Source: Acridotheres tristis | Lineage: Eukaryota > Chordata > Aves > Passeriformes > Sturnidae | DNA: 64,000 nucleotides | Assembly: GCA_037013685.1 (NCBI GenBank) | Contig: CM072887.1 | Span: forward strand, 48,597,154 to 48,661,153 | Direction: 5' to 3' | Shown: positions 12,301-64,000 of the stretch, piece after piece | Position numbering within the stretch: the first letter of the stretch is position 1 | Layout of the letters: the number at the start of each line of letters is the position of its first letter | Position numbers and translations under genes: made by a program | Notes under the pieces: generated by a model | Told to the model about the DNA's origin: nothing | Seen by the model: the letters and a program-made list of their open reading frames with translations, nothing else | Databases searched by the model: none

Positions 12301-13219
12301 TCATTAGGGTTGGAAAAGACCTCTAAGATCATCAAGTCCAACCACTGACAGTGCAAACTTCTCTGGGGACTAGCTCTGCTCACTTAAGAAAACAGAATAA
12401 TCTCAAGGGTAGCTGTTACCTCACCTGTTCAAAGCAGCTCTTTAAGAGTATGTCCTGATAAAGGCAGGAGGATTTTTTTTACTTGCTTTAAAATTAAAAG
12501 CTTTCTGAACAGCAGGAAAGCAGGACTTCAGGAACAGATGCTTTTATCCTATATAAGAATTTTTGGGCACTAGATGAAACCTAAAAGTTTTACAAATATG
12601 ATTTTATTTTGATAAAGAAAGCAAATAGGAAGTTGCATGATTAACTGATATTAAAGATGGGAAGTCTCACATCTTCATACTTAAAAGTCCATTCCTTAAT
12701 ATTTTTTCTAGGTTTGGCTAGTCTTCTTGTCTTTGGATAAAAGTTGAGTACTTCTGAGAGTTTATGATAAAGTTATAATAACTGTATATAGCACATATCT
12801 TTACATATGTAGAGCCAGAGCCAAAATCCTGCTATATCTATATAGGCAGCTGCTGCATAAGGCTCAATTTGGCATCTGAGATTTATAAATCTGGATCAGG
12901 AGAATTTAGCAGCAATCTGGAACGGTTTTAGGGATGAAAACTGAATTTGTATCTGCTTGTGTGATATTTTTCTGTCTTACCTGTAATAAGAACCACCAAC
13001 CAACTGTATCTAACCTGAAAAAGTAAGTTTTCTATGCATCTGCCTTAGAACATAGGGAAAAACAGCAGGTTGCCTAACATCTGTTATTCCTCTTCAGATC
13101 TAGACTTTTCACTAGCATTCAGAGAAAGCCAAATGGCCAAACTCCTTGAGCAAATCCGTCAACAAACAGAAGAAACTCAAGAGCTCCTTCGGGTAGCTAT
13201 GTGCCATGAAGACAGTTAA
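252..13219 (+). CDS. Armadillo-repeat protein, 3' nine exons (5' end outside window)
   Basis: Nine exons join in phase: 252-334, 1518-1643, 2465-2510, 3667-3797, 8074-8202, 9788-9902, 10767-10901, 12100-12225 and 13098-13219. Every junction is GT-AG, and the joined frame has 336 codons and a TAA. Seen: a series of ARM-like helices, including EVQYYSCAALSNLAAN, SSQACVCLRNLAT, VRRASIALLWML, HTACIIKNLSLS and LRYVTSCLAELAKQ. About six repeats are followed by a short Gln/Glu-rich helix (QMAKLLEQIRQQTEETQELL) at the C terminus. No signal peptide or membrane segment is visible. Known: ARM repeats form a superhelical scaffold for protein binding. Inferred: a cytoplasmic or nuclear adaptor; the EVQYY...ALSNLA stretch resembles Vac8-type ARM proteins. 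I do not recognise a named vertebrate orthologue. The gene converges on MAP7. Confidence is high that it is a real gene, low on function. Confidence 0.85.
335..1517 (+). other. ARM gene intron a-b
   Basis: Open GT-AG intron. The short reading frames in it have no recognisable homology or splice context. No repeat recognised. Confidence 0.7.
1518..1643 (+). CDS. ARM gene, exon b
   Basis: A 42-codon exon in phase 0 on both sides, between TTTGCAG and GTAAAG. It reads YYSCAALSNLAANVQHHKAL and continues to a second helix (LLRTLISLLSSSVDK). With the end of the previous exon this forms the best-preserved ARM repeat of the protein. Confidence 0.88.
1644..2464 (+). other. ARM gene intron b-c
   Basis: Intron with a T run near 2000 and an A run near 2280. 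The 3' end is strongly pyrimidine-rich. No gene or repeat recognised. Confidence 0.7.
2465..2510 (+). CDS. ARM gene, exon c (46-base small exon)
   Basis: Small exon between ACAAGCAG and GTAAGC. It enters in phase 0, leaves in phase 1, and reads VSSQACVCLRNLATS, an ARM helix with the NLA signature. Skipping it would shift the frame of the next exon, so it is expected to be constitutive. Confidence 0.82.
2511..3666 (+). other. ARM gene intron c-d
   Basis: Intron with a T run at about 3392-3408. No gene or mobile element recognised. Confidence 0.7.
3667..3797 (+). CDS. ARM gene, exon d
   Basis: Acceptor CACCAGCAG, donor CCAG|GTATGG. It completes the split codon to Asp and reads DIQAEMVAENALPKLCSLLA, then VRRASIALLWMLSQHPPNQ. 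This is a full ARM repeat. The exon is GC-richer than the surrounding introns. Confidence 0.87.
3798..8073 (+). other. ARM gene intron d-e
   Basis: Largest intron of this gene. It contains the CR1 3' end at about 7258-7516. The rest is unique AT-rich sequence with only short, unsupported reading frames. Confidence 0.7.
7258..7516 (+). mobile_element. CR1-type LINE 3' end (5'-truncated)
   Basis: Shows the characteristic avian CR1 3' order: ACAAGAATAATGGCTTCAAA, then a TTTAGATTCGATATTAGG block, GTTGTCCAGAGAATTTGTGGA, GGCCAGGTTGGATGGGGCTC, and the terminal CCTTCCAACCCAGGCCATTCTGTGG. Insertions of this family are nearly always 5'-truncated, as here. No open reading frame remains. Confidence 0.93.
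8074..8202 (+). CDS. ARM gene, exon e
   Basis: A 43-codon exon in phase 0 on both sides; acceptor CTTCTCAG, donor GACAG|GTAGGT. It reads DTLACAELLQSLGMLLAAHK, then a helix HTACIIKNLSLSKNRQ. It follows the largest intron of this gene (4.3 kb). Confidence 0.87.
8203..9787 (+). other. ARM gene intron e-f
   Basis: AT-rich intron. Nothing recognised. Confidence 0.65.
9788..9902 (+). CDS. ARM gene, exon f
   Basis: Acceptor TTGTGGCAG, donor AAG|GTATGG. It reads RITESRCVEGLLRTMLLTDT, then LRYVTSCLAELAKQ, and leaves in phase 1. A further ARM-like repeat. Confidence 0.85.
9903..10766 (+). other. ARM gene intron f-g
   Basis: AT-rich intron. Nothing recognised. Confidence 0.65.
10767..10901 (+). CDS. 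ARM gene, exon g
   Basis: Acceptor CTGCCTTCCAG, donor CACG|GTAACC. It completes a split Glu codon and reads EGAMLHMVQWMDEPLTKHLV, ending FHAASIIQHMIGH. Phase 1 on both sides. Confidence 0.85.
10902..12099 (+). other. ARM gene intron g-h
   Basis: Intron without recognised content. The reading frame of exon g runs on for about 28 codons to a stop at 10985, as expected by chance. Confidence 0.65.
12100..12225 (+). CDS. ARM gene, exon h
   Basis: Acceptor TTTATGCAG, donor GAGCAG|GTACGT. It reads EKMMILWKHHIGEIQAYIKN, then a helix ending LGISTFCRLRA. Phase 1 on both sides, so exons g and h could each be skipped without a frameshift. A CR1 tip lies 66 bases downstream. Confidence 0.85.
12226..13097 (+). 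other. ARM gene intron h to last exon
   Basis: Contains the CR1 3' tip at 12292-12349 just inside the donor. The remainder is AT-rich and unrecognised. Confidence 0.65.
12292..12349 (-). mobile_element. CR1-type LINE 3' tip
   Basis: The + strand reads ATCACAGAATCATTAGGGTT, then GGAAAAGACCTCTAAGATCATCAAGTCCAACC. This is the reverse complement of the CR1 3' terminus, so the element is inserted antisense to the ARM gene. Only the last ~60 bases are recognisable. Confidence 0.88.
13098..13219 (+). CDS. ARM gene, last coding exon
   Basis: Acceptor CCTCTTCAG. It reads DLDFSLAFRE, then an amphipathic Gln/Glu-rich helix, and ends ...VAMCHEDS with TAA at 13217-13219. The helix could be a short coiled coil. 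Confidence 0.85.
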
Positions 13220-15840
13220 TATTTAAGCCAAATGGCTTATGAAAACTTACCAGATCCAAGGGCCTGAACTTTCAGAGGAAACAACTCTTCCATTGGTTCC
13301 TGTAATTTTCCTGCTACTTGCAGTTTCATCATACAAGGGAGATGTCCTGATAACAAGAATTGGAGCAGGTCAAAACACAATTCCTTGGACTCTTTGGCTG
13401 GCTGCTTAACTGTGCTTGAGGACATGGCTACATGTTGAAAAACACCCACTATGCTTGGTTAACCTTCCATGGTTTGTTTTTGGTTTCCTCACCCCCCCTT
13501 CAGAAAAACCAGTGCTGCATTAATGAGGCAACAGGCTGAGTGCACTCATGAGGCATCTCTCAAGTATGCAGGGGACTCTGCATTCATCTTTATTCTGTTT
13601 CTGTTCCATGTCCTGTATTTCAGAGCACACTCCAAGGACTTTGGAAAATAATTTAATGAACCCATACTATAAAGGTAGAAAACTACGAACAGGTTACTAT
13701 AGAAAGTAAATGCTGAGGGACAATTCAGAAAGTGCAAGTATCTGTAAGAAACAAGAATGGGTGAAGCCTTACAGCTGATCCTTGTCCACACTATAGGCAC
13801 TACTCTCCAGCAGAAGAGCAAAAGCACATTAAGGCAAGGAAATATTGCACAGAGCAAGTACAGAACACAGCAGGAACCATGAATGATTTCGGTGTGGTAT
13901 GTTTACATATGGAACTGTGTTCTGCAAATGTTAAATTATTTCCAAAGCTACTTGCAACAAGGGAAGAGTGAAAATATTTGACAAAATTAGGAATTTTTGT
14001 TATATTTTGATATTGATACCTCATTTTAAATGGAGTTAAAGAACAATAAAAAGGTAGTCATGTGTTTAAATTCAACTCATTTTCTTATATATCGTCTTCC
14101 CATGGGTGGGCAGATGCTCAGTCATCTCCAGGAAAGCTCGGTTCCATCATGTGTAATGGTTACTTGGGAAGACACACACTGTAACTTCAAATATCCCCCC
14201 TTTCCTCTTCCTTCCCCCAGATTTATATGTCCAGCATGACAATGTAAGGTGTGGAATGTCCCTATGGTCAGCTGGGGTCACCTGTCCCAGCTGTCCCCTC
14301 CCAGCTTCTTATGCAACCCCGGGCAGGTGGGATGGTGTGAGAGGCAGACTCTGTCCAAGTGCTGCTGAGCAGTAACTAAAACATCCCTGTGTTACCAGCC
14401 TAGTGTTCAGCACAAACCCAAACACAACCCCCTTCAAGCCATTGTGAAGAAAATTAACTCTACCCCAGCCAAAAGCAGCACACTGTCTTTTGAGTTGCTT
14501 CTGACTGTCTCATAACTCTTATGTGCATGTAGAGCTTTAGACCTGATACTGGTTACAAATGTGGAATAAAAGTGAGATTTAAAAAATAGTTTAAAAAATT
14601 ATTCTGTCAGTTAAAAGCTCAACATTGTGGCTCAAATCTCTGAGATTAATTTTGGTGCTTGGGGGAGGCATTTTTGATAATGACTTATTTTAATATCAGC
14701 AGGTTCTTTCCAATGGTACTGTTGGGGAAAAAAACAAAACAAAACCACCCCCCAAAAAAACCCAAGCAAACATGTAAAAACAACCAAAACCACACTCAAT
14801 GCAGTAAAAAGGCCTATTAAAGTGCAGGGTAGACAGAAACTTTGGATAAAGCAACATGGCATTTTGAATATTCATGTGTGGCAGGGATCTTGTTTTGAAA
14901 CAGTGCAATATTAAATAATGATATCAGAATGTGCCCTGTATCTGTATTCTCAGGTATTTAATCTCAATCATTTCAAGGTCTTAGCAAATAACAAAGGATT
15001 CTTCATCAGGAATGAGGAGATAAAAGACATGAAGCATGCAGAGCTAATGGTGAGCAGTGCAGCAGTTGTGATGTGCTGAAATAACTCACAGAGCATCATC
15101 CCTGTGAGCATCGATGTTGTGCTGTGGAGACAGGAGCATGGAGCTGAGCCTTCCCCAAAAGCACACAGCTCTCTGCTGGGGAAGGCTTCTGCTCCCAACC
15201 CTCAGAACAGCTGTCTACACCTGCTACTTCTATCTCAGAGTAGTTCCACCTTGCCCCTCATGGTACAAACAATACAACCAGTTGCAATAGCAGGCAGAGG
15301 AGCTGGCCTTCCTCCCGTGCCATATATTTTTGTCAAGAACACCACTCAACAGAAGAGAAACTATTTTCCCTGCATTAAAAGATAAATTCTTGCTCTCATT
15401 TGAAGCAAACCTGGATTGACTGTCATGATAAACTGTTTTAATCCAGCCCTGTTTAAAAAAAAAAAAAAGGCAAAAACCAAATTACACGTGAGAAATAAAA
15501 CTGGCCCATTTTTCCACAAACAGTGAAGCAAGTATTCTGAAGTCTCCCAAAAAACATACCAGCATAATTTATAACCAATCCTAAATAGCTCAAGATCAAC
15601 ACAATTTAAACCTGATCCTAAATCAATCCTAAGGATTAAAGCTGAAGCTAAATGTAACTGCTCTCTTTCTTGTCACAAGTAACTCTGTACTGGTTTTTTA
15701 GTAAAGAAATTAGAGAAAACCTGAAGCAAAGTTTTAAGCAGACCATGAGTAGCAAGAAAAATTTTCCATCAGAGATTGACTCTTGCTTCAATTATGCAAG
15801 AAAATGAACATATAAGTAGAAATAAATATTTCAAACAAGT
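13220..15840. other. Tail-to-tail spacer: ARM 3' UTR and poly(A) sites
   Basis: Non-coding interval between the ARM stop and the presumed 3' end of MAP7. The + strand has AATAAA at 14045-14050, 14565-14570 and 15494-15499. A run of A and C-rich stretches lies at about 14730-14770 and an A run at 15457-15470. No exon of either gene was found. The ARM 3' UTR should end at one of these AATAAA sites. Confidence 0.6.
14565..14570 (+). terminator. Candidate poly(A) signal of the ARM gene
   Basis: AATAAA within GTGGAATAAAAGTGAG, about 1.35 kb after the stop codon. Alternatives are 14045-14050 and 15494-15499. Sequence alone cannot choose between them. Confidence 0.35.
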
Positions 15841-15846
15841 TTTATT
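15841..15846 (-). terminator. Candidate distal poly(A) signal of MAP7
   Basis: TTTATT on +, so AATAAA on the MAP7 strand, about 1.8 kb after the MAP7 stop. Other AATAAA on the same strand lie at 16055-16060, 16871-16876, 16888-16893 and 17202-17207. Several alternative 3' ends are therefore possible. Confidence 0.35.
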
Positions 15847-16753
15847 TGGTACTTACATGCTATATATAGTTTTAAAGAAAAACTACATATTTTGGACACT
15901 TCAAAATATTGTGGCTATGTACATGGAAAACTAAAGAAAGCAAGAAAGGAACCCAATTCATTTTACTGTGTCACAAGTTACTATTGAAAGCATTCTGACT
16001 GAATGGCTGTTTTTTCCCTTCTATAAATATTCTGGCAGATGAAGTCTCTTTCATTTTATTTCCACTGCTTTTATCCCATCTCCACTATAAGATGAACACT
16101 TGGCAGCAGCAGCAGAAATTTCTTCCAAAATTCTTCGGCTTTTGTCTCAGAGGATTTCTTCTGCTGGCACAGACTTTCTGCACAGCTTCCTAGAGGCCTC
16201 GCTCAGTGCTCACTAAAGGCAAGTGCACAAGTCTTAATGGTACATTCTCTGTTAGCAGGAGCTGAGAGCCCATGAACCTCCATTTCCCCTACCCAAGGAA
16301 CTTCTCACTGATTCTGAGAGCAATGCCTCAAGCCTTCGGTGATGCTGCAAACTCAAGCGCCCAGAGCGAGCTCTGCCTCCAACAGCATTGTTTAGCAAAG
16401 CACAGAAACGTGCAAGATTTTACAGTTCTGCACAACAGCAACCAAAAGTGTGGGATGGAACAATGAATGACAGTAGAAATCAGCATCAAACTAAAGAGAA
16501 AGCAACCTGCATCGCTCCTCTTATCACTCAAACTGCACTGCTTTATAAAAACCACACACTACATAAAAAAGCAGAAACAATGACCATTTTCCATTTGCTC
16601 TGAAACGAGCAAACCCCAAAAATCCCCAAACCTGCATCATCATCCAAAACTTCCAGGTTTCACACAGTCTTCAATAGTCTGATAAGGCAAAGGAAAAGTC
16701 TTCCATCATTGGGAACAGCAGCAATTTACAGGACTCAGAACAAGGTATTTCCT

Positions 16754-16794
16754 TGTATGTGTGTGCACACGCGTGTGCACATATGCATACACAT
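16754..16794. repeat. 41-bp alternating purine-pyrimidine tract with 20-bp perfect palindrome
   Basis: Every base from 16754 to 16794 alternates pyrimidine and purine. The core 16762-16781, TGTGCACACGCGTGTGCACA, is a perfect palindrome. Such DNA is prone to adopt the Z form or extrude a cruciform, and the transcript could form a hairpin in the presumed MAP7 3' UTR. Confidence 0.9.
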
Positions 16795-17650
16795 CTTTTA
16801 TAGTACTGTGAACATGGATGTAACTAAAAAAAATCAAGTTTGCAGTTTCTTTTTTACCACATTTGTCTAATTTATTCAATTAAACGATTTATTTCTGTAC
16901 TGAGCAAAATTCATAAATACATAATCTAGGAGAACAATAGGTTTTCCTCTTGTCCATGAAAAAATAATGCTTTCAAATTTTCACATTTTAAAACCTGTCT
17001 TGTTTTGTGTTTTTAGAGAAAATGTGAGAAAATCATAGTGACATCTCAATTTACAGAATGTCCCTGTAGGAATTACATTTACAAGAACCTGATACAGAAG
17101 CCTATAGTTTGCCCCCATAATTAGAGTTCTCTGCAATAACATTTAAACCAACAGGTTTAAATAAAACACCCCATTAACTCTACTTGTAGAGCAATGAGGC
17201 ATTTATTTTTCAAGTATTAGAACCACAAAGTGTAAAAGATTCTTTGCCAATTTTACAATTATGCCTTTTAAACCAACACCCACCTTTTTTAAAAACAAAA
17301 AAGAATCAGTCCCACCACCCAAATCAGCCCGTTACTTTCAGATTCCAGTGTCTTGTGTCTTAAGGAATGCAGAAATATTCATTTACTAACAAAAGAAGCT
17401 TGTTGGAAATAGCCATATTAAGTAACGCATGTGAAGCATGATTTTTCTAGTGATGAAAGCTATTAGAATGGTGATCCAAGTCTATTCCCCTCATTTCTTC
17501 TGCTGGTTTTACTAAAGTCCTTCCAAAAAAGATATTCAAGAAATCTTTAAAAAACTGGAGAGAAAAAATAAAACACTCCTTCATAGCATGGAAGAAATTC
17601 CACTGACTGCAGAGATGCTCATGTCACCTTTGGTTCTTCAGAAGAAACAA

Positions 17651-63310
<45,660 letters not shown>

Positions 63311-64000
63311 CTAAAATAAGGAAGAAAAGAAATTAATTAACCATTTCACTTAGTAATAGGTCACTAACATTATAATGAAACTTAAATATTGCCAGATTCC
63401 CTTTAAAATCAGATCGTTCCAAGATTTCACCTTAATGCCATTCTACATCATTTTGCATAGAAAAAACTCCAAAGGCTACACAGAAAGCATTTAAGCCACA
63501 ATAAAAGTTCTCAATTCAAGTTCAGGAAAGAGCCACAAGAAGATTTCATTTTAACAGTGTGTTTTAATAAAACTTATAAGAGGACTTGCAGATCACAGGT
63601 TTCTAAAGGTATGGTACAAGATACTGGTAAAAACTTCTTTACAAATTACAAACACAGACATAATGCAGAGCTGAAGAGAGAACAATTAATGACCTGAATG
63701 AAATCTAACTAATGAGATATTCCCATTATTTGCAATGGACTTTTGATTGGGCCCTACCAGCCTAGAACAAGATCTAATTCTGGTGCTCTGAATGCTCTTT
63801 CAACAACCCTTTATAAAGAAAAAAAACCCTAAGATTCATTACTATTATTCAAATCAAAACCATATCCTTGGTTCAGCATCTATCTCTAACTAAAAAAACA
63901 AGCCAAGAAATTAGATGGCAGGATTTCATCTTACTACTCATCTTTGTATCCAGCAGTTCCACTATAGGGGTGTTGGAGTCCAGAACACCTCAATCTGGGA
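63311..64000 (-). other. MAP7: MAP7 intron upstream of exon A (partial)
   Basis: Intronic sequence continuing past the right edge. No first exon, CpG-rich promoter or start codon context is seen. Confidence 0.65.

Larger units (their letters stand above)
15841..17650 (-). other. MAP7: Presumed MAP7 3' UTR
   Basis: Sequence following the MAP7 stop codon on the - strand, AT-rich and without coding potential on either strand. It contains several AATAAA signals and the alternating purine-pyrimidine tract at 16754-16794. The extent is inferred from the most distal plausible signal. Confidence 0.5.

Overview
This is vertebrate nuclear DNA, most likely from a bird. Coding sequence is split into short exons by GT-AG introns, intergenic space is short, base composition is AT-rich, and the interspersed repeats I recognise are CR1-type LINE 3' ends (about 7258-7516 on +, 12292-12349 and 43329-43715 on -). 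No Alu, L1 or other mammalian repeat is visible. The species cannot be fixed from the sequence.

Two genes lie tail to tail. (1) Positions 252-13219, + strand: nine 3' exons of an armadillo (ARM) repeat protein. Reading phases agree across all eight introns and give 336 residues plus a stop. The 5' end lies left of the window. I cannot assign a symbol. The best-conserved stretch looks like the ARM repeats of Vac8-type proteins. (2) Positions 63310-17651, - strand: MAP7 (ensconsin / E-MAP-115), 17 coding exons, from about residue 30 to the stop. All phases join without a break, giving about 693 residues in the window. The first exon and the promoter lie right of the window. The identification rests on long stretches matching the human MAP7 protein as I know it, ending in the family's Glu-Val-Ile C terminus.

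Layout: 1-13219 ARM gene; 13220 to about 15840 the tail-to-tail spacer holding the ARM 3' UTR and candidate poly(A) signals for both genes; about 15841-17650 the presumed MAP7 3' UTR, with a 41-bp purine-pyrimidine alternating tract; 17651-63310 MAP7 exons in introns of 95 bp to 7.7 kb; 63311-64000 the start of a further MAP7 intron. No RNA gene, CRISPR array, operon or bacterial-type element was found.

MAP7 binds microtubules through an N-terminal basic coiled coil and recruits kinesin-1 through a C-terminal coiled coil; both are encoded here. The function of the ARM gene is unknown. The most interesting points are the unassigned ARM gene next to MAP7, the 11-base final coding piece of MAP7 with a possible read-through alternative, and the palindromic alternating tract in its 3' UTR. 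I see no wholly new biological system.
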